Shown here in pieces: positions 1 to 7,160 of a stretch of 64,000 nucleotides of DNA. Source of the stretch: JAKACA01 sp052143575 (GTDB lineage: Bacteria; Actinomycetota; Acidimicrobiia; Acidimicrobiales; Bog-793); NCBI GenBank assembly GCA_052143575.1, contig JBKQSP010000055.1:1-64000 (forward strand). Reading direction: 5' to 3'. Under the pieces are notes generated by a model. That model saw only the letters and a list, made by a program, of their open reading frames with translations, was not told the origin of the DNA and ran no database searches. Numbering within the stretch: the stretch's first letter is position 1; the number at the start of each line of letters is the position of its first letter. The position numbers were made by a program, and so were the translations under genes.

Positions 1-1
1 C

Positions 2-265
2 GCGACGCGCACCGAGGGTGCGCGTCGCCAGGCTCGTCTGCAACAGATCGAGGCAACTTTCGATCCGCTGCCATTTGATACCGCTGCGGCCCGCAGTTAT
101 GGACAGGTGGTCGCCGCTGTTGTCGAGACGGGTCCTTCGCATCGCAGTCGTGTCGCCGACCTGCTCATCGCCGCCACTGCTCATGCGAACGGGCTCGCTC
201 TGTACACGCGCAACCCTGACGATTTCAGCGGCCTCCACACACTGCTCCAGATCGTCGGAATTTGA
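2..265 (+). CDS. VapC-type PIN-domain toxin, C-terminal part (5' end outside window)
   Basis: Open from base 2 to the TGA at 263-265, giving 87 residues with no start in the window. The C-terminal half reads DLLIAATAHANGLALYTRN, then PDDFSGL and LLQIVGI. This is the usual end of PIN-domain ribonucleases of VapBC toxin-antitoxin modules: an acidic metal ligand in the D-x-x-I-A-A-T-A helix, a (T/Y)xN strand, a D(D/E)F and a final hydrophobic strand. Family knowledge: VapC cleaves RNA, often initiator tRNA, and is neutralised by a VapB antitoxin encoded just upstream, which would lie outside the window. It sits left of the first tRNA-Gln remnant, so it belongs to a separate cassette of the island. 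Confidence 0.75.
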   Translation, partial: ATRTEGARRQARLQQIEATFDPLPFDTAAARSYGQVVAAVVETGPSHRSRVADLLIAATAHANGLALYTRNPDDFSGLHTLLQIVGI

Positions 266-771
266 CTCATCCGCCATCAGGCGTGGTCTTACACGTGACG
301 AGCTGGGGAGGGCTCGAACCTCAAACCTCCTGATCCAATGAACGAGCCAGGGGGCTGCACTCCGTTGCTCTGGTCGGCTGACCGTCGCATACTACGTGGT
401 CAGACGAGTGGAATGTGGCAAACGACAGACACAATGCAACGGTCCGCAACCCCTTGCGAGGCAAGTATTGGGGAAAGTTGGGTTTGGTTGGGAGCACCCC
501 GCTCTGTCCGACTCGCTGGGGACAGGCGCAAGGTTCGCCGTTCACTCTCCAGGCATCTCGCCTCCGCCCGAACCTTCGAGCCCAGCCATTTGTCGAATTC
601 TCTCACCTTCGGGGACGCGGAGGTAGGGCCTATGGGTAGCCGCCGACCCACACGACTTTCGGCCGCGATGGTGCTGGTGTGCTCCGCTTTTCTTGGACTG
701 CGGGCGTGCCGGGGCGCAGGTGTAGCTTGACGACGACCCGGTTCTCATCGGGCCGTACGAAGGGGGGAACC
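266..771. other. Gene-free stretch with a tRNA-Gln remnant
   Basis: About 500 bases between the VapC remnant and the collagen-like gene. The only structure I can support is the partial tRNA-Gln copy at 302-338. Short open frames exist on both strands but have no ribosome-binding site or recognisable product. The last 100 bases presumably hold the promoter of the gene starting at 772. Confidence 0.5.
302..338 (-). repeat. Partial tRNA-Gln 3' half (att-like remnant 1)
   Basis: Thirty-seven bases match the 3' half of the intact tRNA-Gln gene at 6977-7049 with few differences. They cover the T arm (GAGGGCTCGAACCTC on the plus strand) through the variable loop into the anticodon stem and loop (CTCCTGATCCAA). 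The match stops inside the anticodon loop and the 5' half of the tRNA is missing, so it cannot fold as a tRNA. This is the pattern left when a site-specific integrase uses a tRNA 3' half as its target. Compare the second copy at 1726-1762. Confidence 0.75.
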
Positions 772-1581
772 GTGAAAACAAGACCAGCGCGTCTAATGGT
801 CGCCATCGGTGTCGGCGCCATGAGTGCCGTCGTCGCTCTCGGCGTGACCACGGCGATCGCGGCCGAGACCACCAGCCCAAGAACAAGCACCGTCTTCCAT
901 GCGTGCCTGAAGAACGGGACGCTGTCGAAGGTGGGCACCAAGGTCCCCGCTTGCTCGTCCGGAGCCAGGGCCATCTCCTGGGACCAGACGGGGCCGACGG
1001 GCCCGAAGGGAGCGAAGGGTGCCATAGGGCGGCCCGGCACTCATGGCACCAACGGAGCGGACGTGATCACCAGCGCGGCCGCTCCCACCGGTAAATGCAC
1101 GAGCGGTGACACCGATATCGATCTCGCGAACGGCGAGGTTTTCACATGCACAGCGGCTGCCTGGAGCGATACAGGCTCCAGCATCGAAGGACCGATGGGA
1201 CCCAGCAACAGCTTCTACGACTCTGGCACAGACCTGCACATCCCATCCACGTTGGGCCCGATCCTGTCCACAAGCGACCTGTCGGCTGGATCCTACGTCG
1301 TGAACGCAGACGTGTGGCTTGAAGACACGAGCCCGAGCAACACTTCTGACCTGGCGGTATGCGAGCTCACCCTCGGCACGGCGACCGATGAGGTCGAGGT
1401 CGGCCTCCTCGGGCCCTCGGGTGCACCCCAGAACGACGCAACGATGTCGATGACTGTCGCCGCCACGATCACATCGGCCGAGTCGGCCACAGTGAGCTGT
1501 GAGGGCGCCGGAGGCTCCGGAGAGACATACGCCGAAACTGTCAGCATGACCGCCATCCAGTCCGCAAGTCTTTCGAGTTAG
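772..1581 (+). CDS. Secreted protein with short collagen-like repeat
   Basis: 269 residues from a GTG at 772, preceded by an AGGGGGG ribosome-binding site; an in-frame upstream ATG at 679 would put the signal peptide 31 residues in and is less likely. The N-terminus is a signal peptide (basic KTRPAR, hydrophobic stretch to about residue 27 ending in AIAA). A Cys-containing segment follows (FHACLKNGTLSKV...ACSSGA), then WDQTGPTGPKGAKGAIGRPG, i.e. five to six Gly-X-Y triplets. The Ser/Thr-rich C-terminal part has paired Cys residues and predicted beta strands, like the globular trimer-forming ends of bacterial collagen-like proteins. Many actinobacteria carry such a C-x(n)-C, W(N/D)xxGPxGPxG architecture on secreted proteins of unknown role. 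It lies between two tRNA remnants, so it is accessory cargo. Function beyond surface or secreted is inference. Confidence 0.7.
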   Translation: MKTRPARLMVAIGVGAMSAVVALGVTTAIAAETTSPRTSTVFHACLKNGTLSKVGTKVPACSSGARAISWDQTGPTGPKGAKGAIGRPGTHGTNGADVITSAAAPTGKCTSGDTDIDLANGEVFTCTAAAWSDTGSSIEGPMGPSNSFYDSGTDLHIPSTLGPILSTSDLSAGSYVVNADVWLEDTSPSNTSDLAVCELTLGTATDEVEVGLLGPSGAPQNDATMSMTVAATITSAESATVSCEGAGGSGETYAETVSMTAIQSASLSS

Positions 1582-1725
1582 TGACCTGCTAACCGGACCA
1601 CAGCTTCGAGAAGGACCCAGACCTTGTAAATGACGGCGGCCCTTTCGTCCATCCCTGCGCCCTTTTCGCCAGCGGAGTGTCTCAGGAACCCAGATTCACA
1701 CGACTACCTGGGACTTAACGAGCCG

Positions 1726-1762
1726 GCTGGGAGGGCTCGAACCTCCAACCTCCTGATCCAAA
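1726..1762 (-). repeat. Partial tRNA-Gln 3' half (att-like remnant 2)
   Basis: A second partial copy of the tRNA-Gln 3' half. It matches the T arm, variable region and anticodon stem/loop of the gene at 6977-7049 almost exactly from 1730 to 1763 and diverges at the same anticodon-loop position as the copy at 302-338. With the intact tRNA it delimits a cassette of about 5.2 kb carrying the Doc toxin pair and the sigma-factor pair. Confidence 0.8.
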
Positions 1763-1854
1763 GAACGCGGCTCGGACGCGCCTGACTTCACGCCAGGCCG
1801 AACGATGCAAGGCTCACCTTGCAGAACGAGGTGGTTGGACAGACGCCTCACCGC

Positions 1855-1870
1855 ATCGTGATATCATGAT
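1855..1870. promoter_or_regulatory. Near-perfect palindrome, candidate antitoxin operator
   Basis: The 16-mer ATCGTGATATCATGAT is a palindrome centred on GATATC with only one mismatched pair. It lies 3 bases before the ATG of the RHH antitoxin at 1874. Ribbon-helix-helix antitoxins typically bind such short palindromes and autorepress their operon. The position, overlapping the translation start region, fits autoregulation, which is inferred. Confidence 0.6.
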
Positions 1871-1873
1871 GTC

Positions 1874-2083
1874 ATGGCAAAGCAGACGACCGTGCGGCTT
1901 CCCGACGAGCTGGCCGATGAAGCCGAAGCCGTGGCGCGGGTACGTGGCATGAGCGTGAACTCGCTCATCGTTGAGTCACTGAGCGCCGAGATTGAGCGGG
2001 TGCGCTCCGACAAGGACTTCACACGTCGAGCGCGACGGCTGCTCGAGCGGGATAAGGAGTTGCTCGAGCGACTCGCTCAGTGA
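1874..2083 (+). CDS. Ribbon-helix-helix antitoxin of a Doc-type TA module
   Basis: 69 residues. The N-terminus TTVRLPDELADEAEAVAR followed by RGMSVNSLIVESL is a classic ribbon-helix-helix DNA-binding fold (Arc/CopG type): a beta strand TVRLP, helix A, a turn with N, and helix B. The C-terminal helix rich in Arg, Glu and Leu (SDKDFTRRARRLLERDKELLERL) would be the toxin-binding tail. It overlaps the next gene by GTGA, so the two are translationally coupled. The palindrome just upstream at 1855-1870 is the likely autoregulatory site. Family role: neutralises the toxin encoded downstream and represses the operon. Confidence 0.8.
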   Translation: MAKQTTVRLPDELADEAEAVARVRGMSVNSLIVESLSAEIERVRSDKDFTRRARRLLERDKELLERLAQ

Positions 2084-2487
2084 CGCGATACCTCTCGCTC
2101 GCCGAGTACTTCTGGCTGGCTGAGCAAGTGACCGGGACGCCTGCAAGCGTTTTGCTGAAAGCCTCACGGGTCGAGTTCGCCGACTCGGCGCTCCACGCAC
2201 CGTCAGCCGGCTGGAGCGGCGAGGACTTCTATCCGAGTCTCATCGACAAGGCTGCTGTGTTGACGTGTCGCCTCGCCTGGAACCATCCCCTTCCTGACGG
2301 CAACAAGCGGGCCGCTTGGGCGGCCCTCGTGCTCTTCGTCGATCTCAACGGAGGCAGTTGGCAACCCGATCCACCTGACGTCGACGACGCGGAGTCGGCC
2401 ATGTTGGCGGTAGCCGCCCATGAGATCGACGAGAACGGCTTCGCCGAGTGGCTGCAGCGGCGGGTTCGGTTCGACAAGGACAAGTGA
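2080..2487 (+). CDS. doc: Doc/Fic-family toxin (death-on-curing)
   Basis: 135 residues starting with GTG inside the antitoxin stop (GTGA overlap). The signature HPLPDGNKR at residues 69-77 is the Fic/Doc catalytic loop in its Doc form (H-x-F/L-x-D/x-x-N-K-R), with the His base and the NKR that defines the Doc subgroup. Length matches P1 Doc (126 aa). Family knowledge: Doc phosphorylates EF-Tu and stops translation; the paired antitoxin blocks it. N-terminal helices with LSLAEYFWLAEQVTG and the C-terminal AHEIDENGFAEWL are typical. The active-site residues are all present, so the toxin is probably functional. It is cargo of the tRNA-Gln island, where it could act as an addiction module. Confidence 0.88.
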   Translation: MTRYLSLAEYFWLAEQVTGTPASVLLKASRVEFADSALHAPSAGWSGEDFYPSLIDKAAVLTCRLAWNHPLPDGNKRAAWAALVLFVDLNGGSWQPDPPDVDDAESAMLAVAAHEIDENGFAEWLQRRVRFDKDK

Positions 2488-2948
2488 ATCGGTGCCCAGG
2501 AGGCCGGCGTTCGTCCACCGAGCGCGGCGTGAGCGAGTTGCGTCAGGTGAACAAATGGGCTTTCCCCGGACGAAAGTGGACCGCGGAAATGCCGGGTGGG
2601 TAGAGCCCTCGCACCGAGGAGATGCCCGGCGGGCTCGGGCCCGGCCACGGCTGCGCTTCCTAGCTTCAGCGCCGCCGTCTGCGACCCTCTCCACTCCAGA
2701 TCGACGGTGCGGACGAGACACGATCGCGGCGAAGGTGTCTCACCTCATGCTGGCACGATGGCCGGCGCCGTCCGACTTCGCTCCGTGCCGGGCCTCCTCT
2801 TCCTGATCTTCGTTCGGGCTACACAGAGGGTCCGGATGATCAGGCCGTTGCACGCGACAACAAGACCCGCAATACAGGGCGAGCCTCGGTCTCTAGGTGC
2901 GTATCGGCAGGCCTTGCGCTCCGCTGCCGTCGAGGACAAGCTCGCCAC
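2488..2948. other. Gene-free stretch, 461 bases
   Basis: Between the Doc gene and the 94-residue gene at 2949. Open frames here lack ribosome-binding sites and resemble no family I know. An AGGAGG at about 2498 is not followed by a start codon at a useful distance. I see no repeat, tRNA or hairpin that I can support. Confidence 0.4.
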
Positions 2949-3233
2949 GTGCGGCACGCGACACAGGGAGACCTTGATCAGGTCGAGGCGTTGCTGGCGG
3001 AGCTGCGCAAGGCTCCTGGCTTGCGGGAGCGCAAGCGCGGCTGTTTCTCGCGGGAGTCGCGGGCATTTCTTCACTTCCACGCCGATGACGCCGGCGACTC
3101 CTACGTCGACGTCCGGCTCGACGGCGCATTCCAACGCGTGAGGGTCACCAGTCTCGAGGAGCAGGCGGACTTCCTGGCACGGGTGCAGAAGGCGCTCCAA
3201 CACACTGACCCGACGACGCGATCGGTTGGTTGA
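2949..3233 (+). CDS. Conserved small actinobacterial protein, unknown function
   Basis: 94 residues from a GTG. It contains LRERKRGCFSRESRAFLHFH, DADVRLDG-like DSYVDVRLDGAFQRVRVTS and EEQADFLARVQKAL. I recognise this pattern (RKRGxFxRxSRAFLHFHED...ADVRLDG.F.R.RVTT..EQ) as a family of small proteins common in actinobacteria and annotated as hypothetical; I know of no established role. It looks intact and globular. The next gene begins just after its stop, with possible starts at 3230 or 3266, suggesting co-transcription. Base use is similar to its neighbours. Confidence 0.6.
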   Translation: MRHATQGDLDQVEALLAELRKAPGLRERKRGCFSRESRAFLHFHADDAGDSYVDVRLDGAFQRVRVTSLEEQADFLARVQKALQHTDPTTRSVG

Positions 3234-3265
3234 CGGGCAATTTGAATTTTGCCATCGTCACTCGC

Positions 3266-3754
3266 ATGACTTCCTGGCCCGATTTCAAGGAGCTGCAGCC
3301 CGATGTTGCGAAGCAGGGCGCCGACCTCCTCTATCACTTCGGGGTCGGCCTGGCCTTCCTCAGCACGGTCCGCCCAGACGGTGGACCTCGGGTACACGCC
3401 GTGTGCCCACTGCTGTCGGAGGATGGTCTCTACGCCTTCATCATTCCCTCCCCGAAGCAAAGCGACCTCCACCGGGACGGGCGGTACGCGATGCACTCTT
3501 TCCCGATGGAAGACAACGAGGATGCGTTCTATCTCACCGGCCATGCCCATGCCGTCTTGGATGTCGCCGCCAGAACGTCCCTGGCACACCAGTTCGTCGA
3601 GGAGAGGACGAGATTCGCCGCCCCGGAACCGGCTAGCGATCACCACCTGTTCGGATTCGACATCGGCGCAGTACTGCTCACACGTACGGCAAGCCACGGA
3701 GACGCGTCACCGCAGCACACCGTCTGGCGCGCACCGCAAGGTGATACCGCCTGA
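3266..3754 (+). CDS. Pyridoxamine 5'-phosphate oxidase-like flavin-binding protein
   Basis: 162 residues from ATG 3266 (MTSWPDF); an in-frame GTG at 3230 would add 12 unlikely residues. The order of elements matches the FMN-binding split-barrel (PNPOx-like) fold: a first strand VGLAFLSTVRPDGGPRVHAVCPLLSEDGLYAF, then SPKQSDLHRDGRYAMHSFP, then FYLTGHAHAV. The strand AFLSTVRPDGxPRVHxVxP is diagnostic for the F420/FMN split-barrel group of stress and oxidoreductase proteins in actinobacteria. Substrate unknown. It ends about 120 bases before the convergent repeat pseudogene. Confidence 0.7.
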   Translation: MTSWPDFKELQPDVAKQGADLLYHFGVGLAFLSTVRPDGGPRVHAVCPLLSEDGLYAFIIPSPKQSDLHRDGRYAMHSFPMEDNEDAFYLTGHAHAVLDVAARTSLAHQFVEERTRFAAPEPASDHHLFGFDIGAVLLTRTASHGDASPQHTVWRAPQGDTA

Positions 3755-3872
3755 TGCCCGGCTGGTCGCCAAGACCGTGGCGTGCAATGCCGTGCAGGCC
3801 AACTGTTGGGTTGGAAGTTGGTTTCGTGAGTCCGGCAGGTCGGCGAGCGCAACCTGGATGTCGGGCGGCCCG

Positions 3873-6241
3873 TTATCGGAAGCGCTCGGCGAGTGTGGCC
3901 TCGCCGGAAGATCCGACGGCGACGCACGCCGTAGCCGAGGTGCACGACAGGTCGTTGAGGGACGCTCCCTTCGGGCTGGGAGTGGGCTCGATCGCCCACC
4001 TGTTTTCGTTCCAGGCCTCCGCCAGCGGCCCGGCGCCGCTGCCGACGGCCGTACACGCCACGGCCGAGGTGCAGGAAACGGCCGACAGCAGCTCCCCTGC
4101 ACACCGGGCCGATTTGGAGTGGGCTCGATCGCCCACCTGTTTTCGTTCCAGACCTCCGCCAGCGTCTGGTCCGGGGCGTTGCTCGCAGGGTTGACGGTGT
4201 ACCACCCGACTGCGGTGCACGCCATGGCCGAGGCGCACGACACTCCGGTCAGAACGCTCTCCTGTCCGGGCAGGCCGGTCGGGCTGAGGGTGGGTTCGAT
4301 CGCCCACTTCTTCCCGTTCCAGGCCTCCGCCAACATCTGAGGGTTGCCGAGGCCGCTCACGTAATCCCCTACGGCAACGCATGCCGTCGCCGAGGGGCAC
4401 GACACGCCGTCCAGCTGGCTGACGCTTGCGCCGATGCCGTCGGGGGTGCGGTCGATCGTCCATGTCGTCCCGTTCCAGGTTTCCGCCAGCGTCCCGCCGT
4501 TGCTGGCGGTGTCGCTGCTCTTGAACCTTCCGACGGCTGGCACACCGTGGGCGACGTGCACGAAACACCGTAGAGAGAGCTCTCCCGCGAGCCTTTCGGG
4601 TTGGGGGTGGGCTCGATCTCTCACGTCGTCCCGTTCCAGGCCTCCGCCAGCGTCAGGTTGGTGTCGCCGTAGTTGAGCAAGCCACTCATCCCGACCGCTA
4701 CACAGGCCGAGGCCGAGGTGCACGACACGCCATGAAGGTCGCCGTTTCCGTTCGGATTGGGGGTCGGCTCGATTGCCCACGCCGTCCCGTTCCAGGCCTC
4801 CCCCAGGGTCTGGTCGTTGCCGCCGCCGTTGAGGTACCCGACGGCGGCGCACGCTGTCGCCGACGTGCAGGACACCGCGGAGAGGTGGCTGTCCCGTACC
4901 CCGCTCGGGTTGGCCGTGGGCTCGATCCCCCACGTCGTGCCGTTCCATGCCTCCGCCAGCGTCACCTCTTCTCCGCCCCTTGTGGTGTAGCTCGCCACCG
5001 CGCTGCACGACGTTGCCAAGGTGCAGGACACCTCGGAGAGAGAACTGCCACGCGACGCCGTTGGGTTGAGACTGGGCTCGATCGTCCACGTCGTGCCGTT
5101 CCACGCCTCCACCAGCGTCACGTCAGCGCCGAAGGCGGTGCCCTCGCCGCCCACTGCCGTACATGCCGCGGCCGAGGTGCACGACACACCGAGGAGGGAG
5201 TCGTTGCCCGACCCGCTCGGGTTCGGGGTGTGCTCGATCGCGAATGTCGCCCCGCTCCAGGCTTCTGCCAGGGTCCCACTGGGGCCGGATCCTACGGCGG
5301 TGCATACCGTGGCCGAGGTGTACGACACTCCGGACAGCGCTGAGATGATCTTCTGCGCGCCAGTCGGGTTGGGGGTGTGCTCGATCGCCCACCTCGCCCC
5401 GTTCCAGGCTTCCACGAGCGTCCCACCGTGACCGCTGCCGACGGCGGTGCACGTGGTCGCCGAGGTGCACGACACCCCCGAGAAGAAGTTGTCAGCTCCG
5501 CTCGGGTTGGGGGTCGGCACGGTCGCCCACCTCCTCCCGTTCCAGGTTTCCACGAGCGTCCCGTGGATGTGTGCTTCGGTGTAGGCGCAGACACCGGCTG
5601 GCCCGTTGTAGTAGTCCCCCACGGCCGTGCACGCACTCTCCGAGGTGCATGACACCCCCGAGAGGGACGCCCCGCTCGGGCTGGGGTGGGCTCGATCGTC
5701 CACCTCGTTCGGTCCCAGGCCTCAGCCAACGCCCCGTTGCCGCGTCCGACAGCCACGCAGGCGGTGGCTGACGTGCACGACACCCCCGAGAGGGAGCTGT
5801 AGAGCGCCCCCCCGGGTTGGGGGACGGCTCGACCGCCCACGTCGTTCCGTTCCAGGCCTCCACCAACGTACGGCTGCGACCCGCTCCGTCGGTGGAACTC
5901 CCCACGGCAACGCACGCCGAGGCCGAGGTGCAGGACACCCCCGAGAGTGAGCTGTTCTCCGGCCCCGTGGCGTTGGGAGTGGGCTCGATCTCGTTCGGCA
6001 CGATCACCGGTTTCTTCGGCATCGTAGACGTGGGGTGGTTCGCCGGATGATGCACCAAGTTGAGGTGCGGGAATGGGATCACGAATACGGCGACCAAGGC
6101 GACAACGACGATGGCGGACAGCACGATCCTTCGACGTCTGGCGAGTTGGGACGAGCGTCGGGTGAGCTCGTTGATCGGGAGCGGCGGACGGAGCGGCGGG
6201 GTGCTTGCGAGCTCTCTCAGCTGTTCCTCAACCCGCTTCAT
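3873..6241 (-). pseudogene. Membrane-anchored 14-repeat extracellular protein, frame-broken
   Basis: Starts at ATG 6241, overlapping the sigma-factor stop (ATGA). The N-terminus is a cytoplasmic segment (VEEQLRELAS...LTRRSSQLARRRR), one transmembrane helix (IVLSAIVVVALVAVFVIPF, about residues 39-57), then about 14 repeats of about 50 residues. Each repeat contains (L)SGVSCTSATACxAVG, (G)TLAEAWNGTTWxIEPTPNPSG. The reading frame changes four times, always by a one-base loss: in a G7 tract near 5808-5814, near 5690, near 4538, and near 4092. A TGG-to-TGA stop lies at 4621-4623. Topology resembles an anti-sigma factor with an outside sensor. Either a true pseudogene, a slippage-variable gene or local sequence error. 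The terminal stop at 3873 may also be premature. Confidence 0.75.
3910..5960 (-). repeat. Tandem 150-base protein-coding repeats (about 14 copies)
   Basis: Imperfect repeats of about 145-170 bases recur through the whole region. Markers on the plus strand are GCACGACAC-like boxes (encoding VSCTS) alternating with CTCGATCGCCCAC-like boxes (encoding W-A-I-E). Copies differ at many positions, so they are old and under protein-level constraint, unlike CRISPR repeats. They encode the extracellular part of the pseudogene at 3873-6241. Confidence 0.85.
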
Positions 6242-6750
6242 GGCAACCCCTCCAGGCCCCCCAGCGCGATGGGAGGAAGGCCGTCGCGACCGAGAGTGGC
6301 TGCCTTGGCATCGGCGAGCGTCGAAGCAACGGTGGACCGCGATATGTGCAGCATTCTCGCCACCTCGCCCTGAGGAAGATCGGCGACGTAGGTCAGTGCC
6401 AGCACGGTCCGCTGGCGAGCGGTCAGTGGCTTCATGGCGTCGAGTACCTGAAGCCAGAGGGAGAGATCGTGTTCACCAGCTGACTCCTCGTTGGCAGCGA
6501 ACACGAGCTGGTCCTCCCGTCTCTGGCGACGGAGGCGTCTGCGCAGCTGGTTCAAAGCCACTCGGTAGGTCCAGCCCGTCGGCGAGCTCATCGCCCCCAC
6601 CCGGTGCCCCCGAGCCAGGGCGCGTGCAAAGGCCTCGTCTGTGGCCTCGCTGGCGGCATCCGGGTTGCCCGACACGACGGTCAGCACGGCCAGCACGCGA
6701 GCGTGGTTCTCCGAGTACCAGCCCTCGAACCCGCTATAGCTATCGCTCAT
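6238..6750 (-). CDS. ECF-type RNA polymerase sigma factor
   Basis: 170 residues. Region 2 lies at about residues 8-75 (FEGWYSENHARVLAVLTVV, ASEATDEAFARALAR, SSPTGWTYRVALNQLRRRLRR). Region 4 lies at about residues 105-155 (LDAMKPLTARQRTVLALTYVADLPQGEVARMLHISRSTVASTLADAK), an HTH of the sigma-70 region 4 type. There is no region 1 or 3, as in ECF sigma factors. It overlaps the next gene by ATGA; that gene encodes a one-pass membrane protein with a short cytoplasmic N-terminus, the place where an anti-sigma factor is normally found. Inferred role: signal-responsive transcription of a small regulon. If its partner is really broken, the sigma factor may be unregulated. Confidence 0.85.
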   Translation of the reverse strand: MSDSYSGFEGWYSENHARVLAVLTVVSGNPDAASEATDEAFARALARGHRVGAMSSPTGWTYRVALNQLRRRLRRQRREDQLVFAANEESAGEHDLSLWLQVLDAMKPLTARQRTVLALTYVADLPQGEVARMLHISRSTVASTLADAKAATLGRDGLPPIALGGLEGLP

Positions 6751-6976
6751 CGCCTGGCGCTCCCGGCCCCATGTCTAATAAGTCACGGGTACTTCATTTT
6801 GTTGGGCGCGGCGAAGGAATTCTTCCCTTGAGGCGGATCACTCCTTGGTAGGCGCGGCGATCGCGAGCGCGGGCAAACCCGGCGACGGGCTCACTACGAG
6901 GAGCGAGGCTCCACAGGACAAAGCCGTGTACGGCAAGGGTGTCTGTCGGTTTTAGACGTGTGAGCTGGCGTGTGAG

Positions 6977-7049
6977 CTGGCGGGGGAGGGCTCGAACCTC
7001 CAACCTCCTGATCCAAAGTCAGGCGTTCTGCCGATTGAACTACCCGCCA
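6977..7049 (-). tRNA. tRNA-Gln (anticodon UUG)
   Basis: Read on the minus strand from 7049, the sequence folds as a full cloverleaf. The acceptor stem is TGGCGGG pairing with CCCGCCA, followed by the D arm GTTC/GAAC. The anticodon stem CCTGA/TCAGG holds a loop with anticodon TTG. The T arm is GGAGG/CCTCC with loop TTCGAGC. The discriminator base is G and the CCA end is not encoded. Its 3' half is duplicated in part at 302-338 and 1726-1762, marking it as the attachment site of the island to its left. The tRNA itself is intact. Confidence 0.95.
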
Positions 7050-7160
7050 AGGGTGGGCGGCGCCGGAGCCGGAGCTGAGGCGGCCTGACAAGCCTCGCAC
7101 ACGGCGGGGGCGAGGCGGGCGGCTCGCCGACCGAGCCGGAAGAACCCGACCCGGAAGTCG

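Larger units (their letters stand above)
1..6977. mobile_element. tRNA-Gln-associated genomic island (decayed, tandem cassettes)
   Basis: The stretch to the left of the tRNA-Gln gene carries accessory genes only: two toxin genes, a collagen-like surface protein, an ECF sigma factor with a degenerate repeat protein, and small unknowns. It is divided by two partial copies of the tRNA 3' half (about 302-338 and 1726-1762), which match the end of the intact tRNA at 6977-7015. Integrative elements that use a tRNA 3' end as attB leave this pattern, and the island lies on the 3' side of the tRNA as expected. No integrase, excisionase or replication gene is visible, so the element is either a relic, was mobilised in trans, or has its integrase left of the window. 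The left boundary is not in the window. Confidence 0.55.

Noticed and set aside
2596..3141. A 181-codon plus-strand open frame before the 94-residue gene
   Set aside because: No ribosome-binding site, Arg and Ser-rich shadow composition, and it overlaps the better supported gene at 2949 in another frame.
3910..5960. Regular repeats of about 150 bases that could suggest a CRISPR or satellite array
   Set aside because: The repeats diverge, lack short palindromic units and unique spacers, and encode a conserved protein motif.
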